Shown: piece by piece, positions 1 to 8,530 of the stretch
How the letters are laid out: each line of letters begins with the position of its first letter
Position numbering within the stretch: the first letter of the stretch is position 1
Source of the DNA: an uncultured Bacteroidales bacterium
GTDB lineage: Bacteria > Bacteroidota > Bacteroidia > Bacteroidales > UBA932
Direction of reading: 5' to 3'
Length of the DNA stretch: 64,000 nucleotides
Assembly (NCBI GenBank): GCA_905234475.1
Contig: CAJOHX010000022.1
Location: forward strand, 1 to 64,000
Notes under the pieces: generated by a model
Database searches by the model: none
What the model saw: the letters and a program-made list of their open reading frames with translations, nothing else
What the model was told of the DNA's origin: nothing
Translations under genes and position numbers: made by a program

Positions 1-56
1 AACGCACCAGCGCCGATGGTACTGCCCCACCAGGTGGGAGAGTAGGCCGCTGCCGC
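1..56 (+). rRNA. rrf: 5S ribosomal RNA, 3' end (partial)
   Basis: The first ~56 bases match the conserved 3' half of bacterial 5S rRNA: a GATGGTACTGCC segment, then GTGGGAGAGTAGG and the closing GCCGCTGCCGC. The 5' part lies outside the window. A strong terminator follows at once, as expected for the last gene of an rRNA operon. Confidence 0.9.
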
Positions 57-62
57 TTTTTG

Positions 63-99
63 AAGCCCCGGACAACGAAAGTTGCCCGGGGCTTTTTTT
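63..99 (+). terminator. Rho-independent terminator of the rRNA operon
   Basis: An AGCCCCGG...CCGGGGCT hairpin with a short GAAA-containing loop is followed by seven T residues, directly after the 5S rRNA end. Confidence 0.9.
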
Positions 100-100
100 C

Positions 101-207
101 AAAAAGCGTCAGCGCCCTACGGGTTCCATGATCGAGGGGGCGTACCCCCTCGAGCTCCCCTGCGTCGCATCGCTCCGAGCCAAACCGAAAAGCGTCAGCG
201 CCCTAAC
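101..207. repeat. Short direct repeats flanking a palindrome
   Basis: The 18-mer AAAAGCGTCAGCGCCCTA occurs at about 102 and again at about 189. Between the copies lies an 8-bp-stem palindrome (CGAGGGGG-CGTA-CCCCCTCG, about 133-152). No gene is seen here; the convergent WG-repeat gene ends at 208. Confidence 0.6.
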
Positions 208-1233
208 CTATAAGACGATTTCGTTGCCGGAGGCGTCGAGGAAGACGCCGGCGGAGCGGTCGCCTTCGATTTCGTCGGCGGAGAATGGCTGTTTGTACCA
301 GTTGCCGTCGCGGTCGATCAGGCCCCATTTGCGGGTCTTCGGATCCAGGACAGCGGCGAATTCGCCTTTGGCGGTCTTGACGAAGGTGATCTGCGGACGA
401 TAAGTCCGGGCGAAGCGGACCGGGATGCGGGCGACGCCGGTCGAGTCGATCATGCCGATGCTGTTGCCCTTACGGACGGTGGTCCAGGGGCGGTCATCCT
501 CGTCCTCGGGCCTGTCCCAGACGTTGGTGCTGTAGTAGCGCTGATTGTTGAAATTGAACACCTCGTCCCACTGGCAGGGGATGGCGAGCCTCCCGGCGCG
601 GTTCACGAAGCCCCAGTGTTCGTCGCCATTGCGATCCTTGCGCGCCACGGCGGCGAAGCCGTTGCGGAAGTCGCGCGCCGAGGAAAAACCCCACAGGCGG
701 CCGCCCAGCAGGTATTTCTGCAGGTTGTTCTTGATCAACAGGAGCCGCTCGTCGGAGAATTCCGACGGATCCAGATTGGCCATGGCGGCTTTCCCTTCGC
801 CCGCGTTGAATTCCAACTGGCCCTGGACCTGGCGCCGGGTTTCGGCCTTGCTCTTGTCGATATCGGCGAGCGCCTGCTCGATGTCCTTGCGCTCCTCGGC
901 GCCCAGGCCCTGCTGCTGCAGCATCTGGGTGTAGGTTTTGCGCAGCTCTTCAAAATAGGCGTCCAGTTCGCCGAGGGCCTGGGATGTCTCGTCACTCCCG
1001 GCCATGTCGATCTGGGCCTGGGCCAGGGAGTACTGCGCCCGTTTCGAGATAAGCTCCGCATAGGTGCTTGCCAGCGCAAGGGCCCGGTCCTGGCCCGACG
1101 AGCGGGTGTCGATCCAGCCGATGTTCAGTGTGTCGGCGTCGTTGACGGGCTCTAGCCGGAGCGTTTGGTAGCGGTCCTGGGCCCCCACCGCCAACGGAAG
1201 GAGGAACAGGGCGGTAAATAATAGCTTCTTCAT
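208..1233 (-). CDS. Secreted WG-repeat protein
   Basis: This 341-aa protein begins with a Sec signal peptide (MKKLLFTALFLLPLAVGA, cleavage near residue 18-19). Residues 50-145 are largely helical and charged. The C-terminal half carries WG-type repeats: a WGFVNRAGRLAIP unit at about 207, a GMIDSTG unit at about 260 and a WGLIDRDG unit at about 303. WG repeats are short beta units common in surface and periplasmic proteins of Bacteroidota; no enzymatic role is known for them. It is the last gene of the secreted-protein operon and shares one base with the gene before it (TAATG). It is a distant paralogue of that neighbour, with similar layout and length. Function unknown. Confidence 0.8.
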   Translation of the reverse strand: MKKLLFTALFLLPLAVGAQDRYQTLRLEPVNDADTLNIGWIDTRSSGQDRALALASTYAELISKRAQYSLAQAQIDMAGSDETSQALGELDAYFEELRKTYTQMLQQQGLGAEERKDIEQALADIDKSKAETRRQVQGQLEFNAGEGKAAMANLDPSEFSDERLLLIKNNLQKYLLGGRLWGFSSARDFRNGFAAVARKDRNGDEHWGFVNRAGRLAIPCQWDEVFNFNNQRYYSTNVWDRPEDEDDRPWTTVRKGNSIGMIDSTGVARIPVRFARTYRPQITFVKTAKGEFAAVLDPKTRKWGLIDRDGNWYKQPFSADEIEGDRSAGVFLDASGNEIVL

Positions 1234-2264
1234 TATTTCCGGGGGTCTTTGCCGGGGTAGTAGTTGACTTCGTGGCTGACGCCGGCGACGAACTTGAAGG
1301 TGCCGATCTCGGAGCCGTCGGTGGGGGAGATGATGTAGTTGACCCCATCGCGCTCGCCGTAGACAAAGTAGCCTTGCTCGGGGGAAACCAGGTTGTTGGA
1401 GTTCCAGTCGATCTTCTTGTATTTGCGCTGGGTGATCACGCGGCCGCTGCCGTCCATCACGCCCCAGCCGCTACCGTCCTGGAAGCGGACGCTGAACAGC
1501 TCCACCTGGTCGAGAATCTTCGCGGCGGCGAAGGTCTGCGACGTAGCGCGCGTGCCGTCTTCGCGGAACACGCTGACTTCCCATTTGTCGTTCTCCCAGG
1601 AGAGGACCTTGTAAGCGAGCACGGTGTTCTTGCCGTCCTTAGCCCAGTCGCGCATGTACAGGCTCTCGTAGCGGGCGGGGATGACCATCTTGCCCCGGGC
1701 GTCCATCAGGCCGACGGCGTTCTCCTCTTCGTCGATGAATCTCTCGCGGACCGCCGCGAAACGGCCGTCGCCGTAGGAATCGGCAAAGTACCAGAGCCGT
1801 CCGCCGACGGCGTGCTTCAGGACTTCGTCCAGCAGCTCCTGGCGGTCCAGGCCGTCGGCATTCTCCGCGGCCTCGGCCTTGAGCGTCCCAATCGTAGCCT
1901 CCATCTCCTCTTTGTACTTTTTCGCTTCCTCGAGCGACTTCCGGTAGTTCTTCGCCATCTCCTCGTTGCCCTCTTTGGTGAAATTCTCGATCGCCTCTTC
2001 CATGTTGGCGATGTAGCCGTTCCAGTCGAAGAGCGCGTCGTCGTCCTCCACCTCGTCGTCGAAGGCGTGGGCGGAGATGTAGCGGTCGATCTTCTCGTTC
2101 AGATTCATCCACTCCATACTGTTGTAGTATTTCTCGGTGAACACGGCGTAGCGGGGGGCGAAGTCATCGCCGACCAGCTCGCCGACGCCCTGGACGACGA
2201 GGCGGTCCTGGGCAATGGCGAATAACGGAATGAGCAAAAGGGCGGTGGTAATCAGTTTTTTCAT
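1233..2264 (-). CDS. Secreted WG-repeat protein
   Basis: This 343-aa protein has a signal peptide (MKKLITTALLLIPLFAIAQ), a strongly acidic stretch near residues 70-80, a likely coiled coil at about 85-140 rich in Glu/Lys/Ala, and WG-like units at about 184 (VGLMDARGKMVIPARY) and 267 (WGVMDGSGRVI). Its layout of helical N-terminal half and WG-repeat C-terminal half matches the following gene, so the two probably arose by duplication. It lies 52 nt after the preceding gene, across a hairpin at 2280-2302. Export to periplasm or surface is predicted; the role is unknown. Confidence 0.8.
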   Translation of the reverse strand: MKKLITTALLLIPLFAIAQDRLVVQGVGELVGDDFAPRYAVFTEKYYNSMEWMNLNEKIDRYISAHAFDDEVEDDDALFDWNGYIANMEEAIENFTKEGNEEMAKNYRKSLEEAKKYKEEMEATIGTLKAEAAENADGLDRQELLDEVLKHAVGGRLWYFADSYGDGRFAAVRERFIDEEENAVGLMDARGKMVIPARYESLYMRDWAKDGKNTVLAYKVLSWENDKWEVSVFREDGTRATSQTFAAAKILDQVELFSVRFQDGSGWGVMDGSGRVITQRKYKKIDWNSNNLVSPEQGYFVYGERDGVNYIISPTDGSEIGTFKFVAGVSHEVNYYPGKDPRK

Positions 2265-2279
2265 ATTTCTTTGTTTGGA

Positions 2280-2302
2280 GATTCCGGGCCAAGCCCGGAA
2301 TG
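2280..2302. repeat. REP-like hairpin between operon genes
   Basis: ATTCCGGGC-CAA-GCCCGGAAT forms a 9-bp perfect stem in the 52-nt gap between two minus-strand genes. It shares its ATTCCGGG arm with the hairpin at 20989-21015, suggesting a dispersed REP-like family. No T-run follows on either strand, so it is not a typical terminator. Confidence 0.55.
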
Positions 2303-2316
2303 GCGGTTAAAGATGA

Positions 2317-4041
2317 CTACTTAAAGTATTTGCTGAGGATTTTGGCCCGGTCGGCCTGGTCGTTGGGCTGGGAGGGGACGGGTGTCGGCTCCAGCATCTC
2401 TCCGACATGGATATGGATTTCGCCGTAAGGCATGATGGTCGGGAAATACCCGCTCACGAACTCGAAGGTCGAGGCGGTCTCCCGCCGGAGCGTGCCGCCA
2501 TGTCGCATGGTGAAATGGTATTTGTCGCCATCGACGGTCTCCTGGACCATCAGGGGCACGGCGGGCTGGCCCGGGAAATGCTCCTCGATGCCTTCGGCCC
2601 GGCAGTCCATGCTCATGTGGATCTTGGTGGTGTTTTCCGGATCCGCTTCCGCGATTCCCAACGCCTGGGCGATGGCGAGCTTGTCAAAGACCGCGTTGTC
2701 CATCTGGGCGAGGTGGGTGAAGTCAAAGGTGGCTACGCCGTCGAACGTGCGGCCCTCCTCGAGGAGCTCGAGGTACACGGGCGTGTGGAAGTCCATGCTG
2801 AGGGAGATGCTCGCCGAGGCGTTGTCCAGCCTGCCGCCCATCATGGGCGCGGTGTTGGCGAGCTGCATGGCGGCGCTGCGCGACGCGAGGCCCGGTGTGG
2901 CGTCCTCCTTGGTGAAGATCTTCCAGAGATTCTCCGTGTCGTTGATGATGACCTTCTTGATCTCTGTCCCGACGAAACCCTTCTTGAATCCGGAGAGGTC
3001 GTAGTCGGCGTGGGCATTGATGACCCCCACGTAGTAGCCCTCGTGGTCGTAGGGGAGCCGGTGGGGCAGCGGCGGGAGGTCTGCGACCTTGACGACGAAA
3101 GCGCTCAGCGTCCAGGTGACGCTGTTGTGCGTGCCGGAGAACTCGATGGGGATGGGCTGGCTGCGCTCGGTAATCATGAGGACCCAGGCGTCATCACCTT
3201 GCTGGCGGGCCAGGCGGCAGAGATAGTAGTTGGCCCAGTTGTAGAAGGACATGTATCTCCAGAATGCGGAAGCGGCCACGCGATTGTCCCATTTCTGAAT
3301 ATCACGAGCATAAGCATCCAGGGTTATCTCCCCGATCGTCTGAAGGTCTTCTACAGTACCGACCACTTTCGGTATGCTGCCGAGAAGTCCCATGGTTTCC
3401 GTGGAAGTGAAGATGACGTCGGAGTTGGACGTCGGTTTTTCCAGCATTTTCTCGATCACCCGGTTAAACTTTTCCTGGGCCAGGTCCAGCGTTGCTCCTC
3501 CCGTATTGTAGGAGAACTTCCCCGTGACCATGCTCTCGCGTGCCAGTTTGATGGCATCTCCCACCTCACCGGGCACACCGGCCAGATTGAGACTGGCTGC
3601 CACGAATTTGGCCATGTCATCCTTGAAATTCTCAATATTGTAGTTGATCTCGGCATAGCGGTCAATCTGGGCGGAAAGGATGGCAAGCTCCCTCCGCGTC
3701 AGGCGAGTCTTGGCAAGGGCAAGCTGGACGGCTGTCTCGATGAGTTCTGAAGAGATATTCTTGGTGTGGCGGAGTTCTCCCTTGAAATCAATATGCCGGA
3801 ACCCCACCACCGAAGTATCGATGGGGGCGCCGCCGTTCTCCGGGCCGAGCGCGTAATTGAGGATGTCCACGCCGTGGAAATTGGCGTTCTCCATAATGAA
3901 GTCGAGCGGCACGCTGAGGCTGTCGCGCGGGATATAAATCAAATTGTAGTCGACCGGATCTCCTTCTATCTGAGCGAACTGGGCCCGGGCGGAGGGCAGG
4001 GCTGCAAGCGCGAGCAGCAGGGTAAACAATACTTTCTTCAT
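2317..4041 (-). CDS. Secreted protein of unknown family, copy 1 of a duplicated module
   Basis: This 574-aa protein has a clear signal peptide (MKKVLFTLLLALAALPSARA). No known domain was recognised. It is plainly homologous over its length to the 582-aa product of 5065-6813: both share QIEGDPVDY, PRDSLSVPL, HIDFKGELRHT, LSAQIDRY.EINY, QKWDNRVAA, RSQP.P.EFSGTHNSVTW and a C-terminal ILxKYFK. The middle (about 150-230) differs most. The GTHNSVTWTLSA stretch suggests a beta-rich half from about residue 290. It directly follows a TPR-like gene, an order repeated in the other copy, so the two products may act together. Function unknown. Confidence 0.75.
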   Translation of the reverse strand: MKKVLFTLLLALAALPSARAQFAQIEGDPVDYNLIYIPRDSLSVPLDFIMENANFHGVDILNYALGPENGGAPIDTSVVGFRHIDFKGELRHTKNISSELIETAVQLALAKTRLTRRELAILSAQIDRYAEINYNIENFKDDMAKFVAASLNLAGVPGEVGDAIKLARESMVTGKFSYNTGGATLDLAQEKFNRVIEKMLEKPTSNSDVIFTSTETMGLLGSIPKVVGTVEDLQTIGEITLDAYARDIQKWDNRVAASAFWRYMSFYNWANYYLCRLARQQGDDAWVLMITERSQPIPIEFSGTHNSVTWTLSAFVVKVADLPPLPHRLPYDHEGYYVGVINAHADYDLSGFKKGFVGTEIKKVIINDTENLWKIFTKEDATPGLASRSAAMQLANTAPMMGGRLDNASASISLSMDFHTPVYLELLEEGRTFDGVATFDFTHLAQMDNAVFDKLAIAQALGIAEADPENTTKIHMSMDCRAEGIEEHFPGQPAVPLMVQETVDGDKYHFTMRHGGTLRRETASTFEFVSGYFPTIMPYGEIHIHVGEMLEPTPVPSQPNDQADRAKILSKYFK

Positions 4042-4056
4042 GGTCGTGTCCTCCTA

Positions 4057-5064
4057 TTACTTATGGTGCTTCTTGTATACTTCAGCCATTCCGTTGAAGA
4101 AGGCGTTGTCCGGGTCGATGGAGAGGCCTTCGGTGACATAGGTGGCCAGGTCGCGATAGTTGCCTGTCGCCACGCACATCCGGGCGAGATTCTCATAATT
4201 GACGATGTCGAAGGGGTCGGCATGCAGGGCGGCCTCGAGGTAGTGGAACGCTGTATAGTAGTTCGGATTCTCGCCTTCGAGCCATGCGATGGCCATGGCC
4301 CGGTGGTATTCGGCAGACCAGGGAAGATAGGCGGGTAACTCGAAATAGAAGTCATTGCCGCTGAATATGTTGCGGTAATCGTTCTCCCGGCTGGAGAGCT
4401 TACGCGAGAGCGCAAAGAGATCTTCCATCTCCATATCGGCAAGGAAGCCGAAGTCAACAATCCCCGGATCCAGGTAGGGATTCAGCATGGCGATAGCATA
4501 GTACTTCGCCGCTTCCTCCTTATTCCCTTTGTATTCCAGAACGAGCCCGTGGAAGAGCGGGCCATAGGGAGAGACGAGGCTGATCGACTCGCGCATCGGC
4601 CACCAGAGGGTCTTATCGCGGCCGATCTCGGCGCCCGGCATAAGGGTTTCCACCACGTCGCCCATTTTGTGCGCGACGCCTTGGAGGGCATTTGCGAAAT
4701 CCATGAGGCCGGACAGGTCGATGCCGAGTTCGCTCTTCATGAGCTCATTGTCGGAGACGAACTCCTCGTCCTCGCGCACTTCCTTCTTGGCCATATAGAG
4801 GTCCGTAATGGCGCCGCGAAGCGATGATATGGCGGCCACGCTCTGTCCGACGTACCAGTCGGCGATGCGGTTCATGCCCCTGGCAGCGAAGGAGAAGCCG
4901 ATGGTGTAGAGGCTGTCGCACTGACGGATGAGCCGGTCGATGGTGGGCTGCCCCACGGACATCGGGGGCAGGGTGCCGTCCTCCGGCTCCGCGGCGTGCG
5001 CCGCAGGCGCGGGCGCGAGCAGCAGGGCGGGCAGGACCAGCAGGGAAAGCAGGAATCTATTCAT
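4057..5064 (-). CDS. Secreted TPR-like protein, copy 1 of a duplicated module
   Basis: This 335-aa protein has a signal peptide ending in AAHAA. The C-terminal ~120 residues look like TPR helices (YHRAMAIAWLEGE..., YYTAFHYLEAALHADPFDIVNYENLARM, DLATYVTEGLSIDPDNAFF), with the typical A/L/D-P pattern. It is paralogous to the 332-aa product of 6828-7826: both begin with EPxDGTLPPxSVGQPTIDRL and share RIADWYxGQSVAAISSLR. The start codon directly abuts the stop codon of the preceding gene. A scaffold or partner role for the ~580-aa proteins is inferred only from the repeated gene order. Confidence 0.78.
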   Translation of the reverse strand: MNRFLLSLLVLPALLLAPAPAAHAAEPEDGTLPPMSVGQPTIDRLIRQCDSLYTIGFSFAARGMNRIADWYVGQSVAAISSLRGAITDLYMAKKEVREDEEFVSDNELMKSELGIDLSGLMDFANALQGVAHKMGDVVETLMPGAEIGRDKTLWWPMRESISLVSPYGPLFHGLVLEYKGNKEEAAKYYAIAMLNPYLDPGIVDFGFLADMEMEDLFALSRKLSSRENDYRNIFSGNDFYFELPAYLPWSAEYHRAMAIAWLEGENPNYYTAFHYLEAALHADPFDIVNYENLARMCVATGNYRDLATYVTEGLSIDPDNAFFNGMAEVYKKHHK

Positions 5065-6813
5065 CTATTTAAAATATTTACCCAGGATTCGGGCCTTGTC
5101 GGCGGTGTCGTTGGGTCGGGTGGCTATGGGGGTGGGTTCAAGCATCTCGCCAATATGGACGAACAGTTCGCCATAGGGCAGGATGACCGGGAAGTGCTCT
5201 CCGATAAACTCGAAGACCGGTTTGGTCGTACGCTCGAGGGACTGGCCTTCGCGCTTCATGAAGGTGTAGGTGTCGCCCTCGATGATGTCATGGACCAGCA
5301 GCGGGACGGGCTGCTGCCCCATGAGGTGCTCCTCGACACCTTCGGCGATGCTGCTCAGGCTGGCGCTGATGGTCGTGGTGCTGTGCGGATCGGCATCCTC
5401 GAGGCCCAGGGAGCGGGCGATGGCGACGTTGTTGAAATCCTTCTTCTCTATCAGCGCAAGGTGCTCGAAATAAAGCTCATCCACGCCGTCGAACTGCCGC
5501 CCCTCTTCGTCGAATTCCAGATACACGGGAGTGTTGAAGCTGAGGCGGAGCGAGAAATTGCCTTCCGCCTTGTCCAGATGTCCGCCATTGCCGGGCAAGG
5601 AGGCTATGTTCGCAAGGAAGTTCGCAGCTTCACGCGACTCAAGCCCTCCATCGGCCTCCTTCTTTTGGAAGATCCTCCATCCTTCCTGGTTCTCGTTCAG
5701 GATGACTTTCTTGATATCCGTGCCAACGAAATCCCGTGAGAAGCCGGAGAAATCGTAGTCGGCCACGGCCCAGATCATGCCGACGTAGTGCCCCTCGTGC
5801 GCGTAGCGCGGGCGGTTCGGGGTCCGGGCCAGGTCGCCGCATTTCACGACGGATGCGCTCAGCGTCCAGGTCACGCTGTTGTGCGTGCCGGAAAACTCAA
5901 CGGGGACGGGCTGGCTGCGCTGGTTGATCAGGATTACCCAGGCGTCGCCGCCTTGTTCGCGTGCCAGCCGCTGGAGGTAGTAATTGGCCCAACTGTAGAA
6001 GGACATATATTTCCACAAGGCAAACGCGGCCACGCGGTTGTCCCATTTCTGGATGTCGCGCGCCACCTGCTCCATCGTGATCCTGCCGATGGTCATGATG
6101 TTTTCAGCCAGCGATATGCCGGAGGCGGTCGCCTCGGTGTACTGGAGCGTCGTACCGGCGAACTTCAGCCCGGCGCTGGCTTCCCTGGCCCCATAGCCGG
6201 TAAGGGTGCCTTCCAGGGATTCGAAGGCCTTGTTTGCCATCTCCAGGGTGGCTCCGGTCGTGTCGTAGGTGAATTCTCCGTTCACCAGCGCCTTGGCGCC
6301 CACGTTGATGGCATCCGTGACCGCGCCGGGGGCGCCCAGTCCGAAGACACCGGCGATGCCGGCCGTGGCGGTGACGAAGTCAATCATGTCGTTCTTGAAA
6401 TCCTTGAGCGAATAATTGATCTCGACGTAACGGTCGATTTGGGCGGAGAGCGTGGCGAGCTGCCTGCGCGTCAGGCTCGTCTGACGCAGCGCGCGCCGGA
6501 TGGCCTCTTCGATGAGCTCGGGCGAGATGTCCCAGGTGTGGCGGAGCTCGCCCTTGAAGTCAATGTGCTTGAAACCGACGATGTTGGTATCGACGGGCTC
6601 GCCGCCAAGCTCTTCGCCGAGCCGGGTGTTGAAGATATCGGAGAAGGTGACATTGTCGTGCTCCATGGAGAACACAAGCGGTACGCTGAGGCTGTCGCGG
6701 GGGATGATGATCAGGTCATAATCCACCGGATCTCCCTCAATCTGGGAGAACTGGGCCCGGGCGGCGGGCAGGGCGACAAGGGCAAGCAGCAGGGAGAAAA
6801 AGAGCTTTTTCAT
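5065..6813 (-). CDS. Secreted protein of unknown family, copy 2 of a duplicated module
   Basis: This 582-aa protein carries a signal peptide (MKKLFFSLLLALVALPAARA) and is the paralogue of the product of 2317-4041. Shared blocks lie throughout the protein; the region about 145-215 is specific to this copy and includes Gly/Ala-rich helices (FVTATAGIAGVFGLGAPGA) that could touch a membrane. The ends (PYGELFVHIGEMLEPTP, ILGKYFK) are nearly the same in both copies. It is transcribed between two TPR-like genes, with 14 nt before it and none after it. I do not recognise the family and assign no function. Confidence 0.75.
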   Translation of the reverse strand: MKKLFFSLLLALVALPAARAQFSQIEGDPVDYDLIIIPRDSLSVPLVFSMEHDNVTFSDIFNTRLGEELGGEPVDTNIVGFKHIDFKGELRHTWDISPELIEEAIRRALRQTSLTRRQLATLSAQIDRYVEINYSLKDFKNDMIDFVTATAGIAGVFGLGAPGAVTDAINVGAKALVNGEFTYDTTGATLEMANKAFESLEGTLTGYGAREASAGLKFAGTTLQYTEATASGISLAENIMTIGRITMEQVARDIQKWDNRVAAFALWKYMSFYSWANYYLQRLAREQGGDAWVILINQRSQPVPVEFSGTHNSVTWTLSASVVKCGDLARTPNRPRYAHEGHYVGMIWAVADYDFSGFSRDFVGTDIKKVILNENQEGWRIFQKKEADGGLESREAANFLANIASLPGNGGHLDKAEGNFSLRLSFNTPVYLEFDEEGRQFDGVDELYFEHLALIEKKDFNNVAIARSLGLEDADPHSTTTISASLSSIAEGVEEHLMGQQPVPLLVHDIIEGDTYTFMKREGQSLERTTKPVFEFIGEHFPVILPYGELFVHIGEMLEPTPIATRPNDTADKARILGKYFK

Positions 6814-6827
6814 GGTCGTGCGTCCTC

Positions 6828-7826
6828 CTATTTGTTTTGATACTTGGCGTAAATCCTGTCCATCCCGAGGAAGAATTCATTGTCCGGATCGATGGCGAGG
6901 CCCTCCATGACGTAGGTGGCCAGGTCGTGGTAGTTGGCCGTGACGACGCACAGGCGCGCGAGATTCTCGTAGTTGACGATGTTGAAGGGATTCGCGTGCA
7001 GGGCGGCCTCGAGGTAGCCGAAGGCCTTGTAGTATTCCGGTGTCTCGCCGTCGAGCCAGCTGATAGCCATGGCGCGGTGGTATTCGTCGCTCCAGGGCAG
7101 TTTGGCGGGCAGGTCGAAGAAATAACCGTCGCCGGTGAAGAACGTCCGGTATTCGTTCTCCCGGCCGGAGAGGGTGCGGCACAGGGCGAGCAGCTCCCCG
7201 GGCTCCATGTCGGCCAGGAAGGTGAAGTCAACCAGCTCCGGGTCCAGATAGGGGTTCAGCAGGGCCGTGGTGTAGCACTCTGCGGCCCCGTCGGTGTCTC
7301 CCTGGTAGTCCAGGACGAGTCCGCGCAGGAGCGGGACGTAGGGAGAGACGAGGCTGATTGACTGCCGGGCCGGCCACCAGACCTTCTGGGAATGTTTAAT
7401 GTCAAATCCGAGCGGCTGATCCTTGACTTCGTCGGCAAGCATGTCGGCAAAACTGCTCACCGCTTCCGCGATGGAAAGGATTGCGTTGAGGTCGAATCCG
7501 ATCTCGTTCTTGACATGCTCGTTGCCCTCCGCAATCCGCGCTTCCCGTGCTTCTTCCTGTTTGGCGTGATAGAGATCGGTCGCCGCGCTGCGGAGCGAGG
7601 AGATGGCTGCGACGCTCTGTCCGATATACCAGTCGGCGATGCGGGAATAGCCCTTGTCGGCAAAAGTGAAGCCAATCGCATAGAGGCTGTCGGTCAGGTG
7701 CAGGAGCCGGTCGATGGTGGGCTGCCCCACGGATATCGGGGGCAGGGTACCGTCATCCGGCTCCGCAGCGTGCGCCGCAGGCGCGAGCAGCAGGAATAAG
7801 GCGAAAAGGACCAGGAGTTTCTTCAT
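6828..7826 (-). CDS. Secreted TPR-like protein, copy 2 of a duplicated module
   Basis: This 332-aa protein has a signal peptide (MKKLLVLFALFLLLAPAAHA) and C-terminal TPR-like helices (GYLEAALHANPFNIVNYENLARL, DLATYVMEGLAIDPDNEFF). It is the paralogue of the 335-aa protein at 4057-5064. Its ATG overlaps the stop of the lysozyme-like gene by 4 nt (ATGA), which implies translational coupling. With the 582-aa gene downstream it forms the first copy of the module in transcription order. Function unknown; a protein-protein contact role is typical of TPR folds. Confidence 0.78.
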   Translation of the reverse strand: MKKLLVLFALFLLLAPAAHAAEPDDGTLPPISVGQPTIDRLLHLTDSLYAIGFTFADKGYSRIADWYIGQSVAAISSLRSAATDLYHAKQEEAREARIAEGNEHVKNEIGFDLNAILSIAEAVSSFADMLADEVKDQPLGFDIKHSQKVWWPARQSISLVSPYVPLLRGLVLDYQGDTDGAAECYTTALLNPYLDPELVDFTFLADMEPGELLALCRTLSGRENEYRTFFTGDGYFFDLPAKLPWSDEYHRAMAISWLDGETPEYYKAFGYLEAALHANPFNIVNYENLARLCVVTANYHDLATYVMEGLAIDPDNEFFLGMDRIYAKYQNK

Positions 7827-8530
7827 TGTTTTTTGAGTTTTTTATACCAATTCAACGCCAGGGTGGCGTAGCAGTAGCGCCGGGTGCGCCTCCCTGGGAT
7901 AAGGTCGTAGTGGAAATGCTTTTCGCGCGCATGGGCGCGCAGGTCGTCAAGGTCGCCGTAGCCCGGCGCGGGCCAGACGCAGCCGCGGTTGTAGGCCGTG
8001 GCGGCCAGGCGCACCTGCTCCTCGGCCGGGAGGGTCTCCAGGCCGTCCTGCGTCCATCCGCCGTTCTTGTCGTACGAGCCGTACGAAGCGTACAGCTGCC
8101 GCAGGAACACCCCCACGTAGATGACCTGCCACTCCTCCTTCTGGAGGCGGGACAGGCGCACGCGGCGGGCGGTGGCGTTGTCGGCCGTGTCGAACCACAG
8201 CTCATACTTGCGCGGCAGGCCGCTGTGCATCCAGGCCTTCTCCAGCTCCTCCACGAAGGAGGGCTTCATCTGGAAGGGCCCGAGGGAGAAATCGAAACCG
8301 CTGGAGCCGGACACGACATAAGTGCCGGCCACGGCGGTCGTCTCCAGCACGTCCTGCAGACGCACATAGCGCTCGGTCTCGGGATGGACGACCGCTTCGG
8401 CAATCATCGGATCGATGTCGAAAGAGCGCCAGGTCTCGTAGGCGGCCTCGCGGTCATAAGGAGTTGCAGCGCCCCCGGGAGGGAACGCTGCAAACAGGAG
8501 AATAGCCGATATTAGAGCTTGAAGGTGCAA
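7823..8530 (-). CDS. Exported lysozyme-like (transglycosylase-related) protein
   Basis: The product has an export signal (LQALISAILLFAAFPPGG) and segments reminiscent of goose-type/SLT lysozyme folds: IAEAVVHPETERY with a candidate catalytic Glu, DFSLGPFQMKPSF resembling the G-L/F-M-Q motif, and RLAATAYNRG resembling the A-YN-G motif. Peptidoglycan cleavage in the periplasm is therefore plausible but unproven. Start: the first ATG (8590) would overlap the upstream gene by 79 nt and put a basic non-signal extension before the hydrophobic core. A TTG at 8530 gives a good signal peptide (235 aa) with a 19-nt overlap and was chosen. The gene overlaps the next one by 4 nt. Confidence 0.65.
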   Translation of the reverse strand: MHLQALISAILLFAAFPPGGAATPYDREAAYETWRSFDIDPMIAEAVVHPETERYVRLQDVLETTAVAGTYVVSGSSGFDFSLGPFQMKPSFVEELEKAWMHSGLPRKYELWFDTADNATARRVRLSRLQKEEWQVIYVGVFLRQLYASYGSYDKNGGWTQDGLETLPAEEQVRLAATAYNRGCVWPAPGYGDLDDLRAHAREKHFHYDLIPGRRTRRYCYATLALNWYKKLKKQ

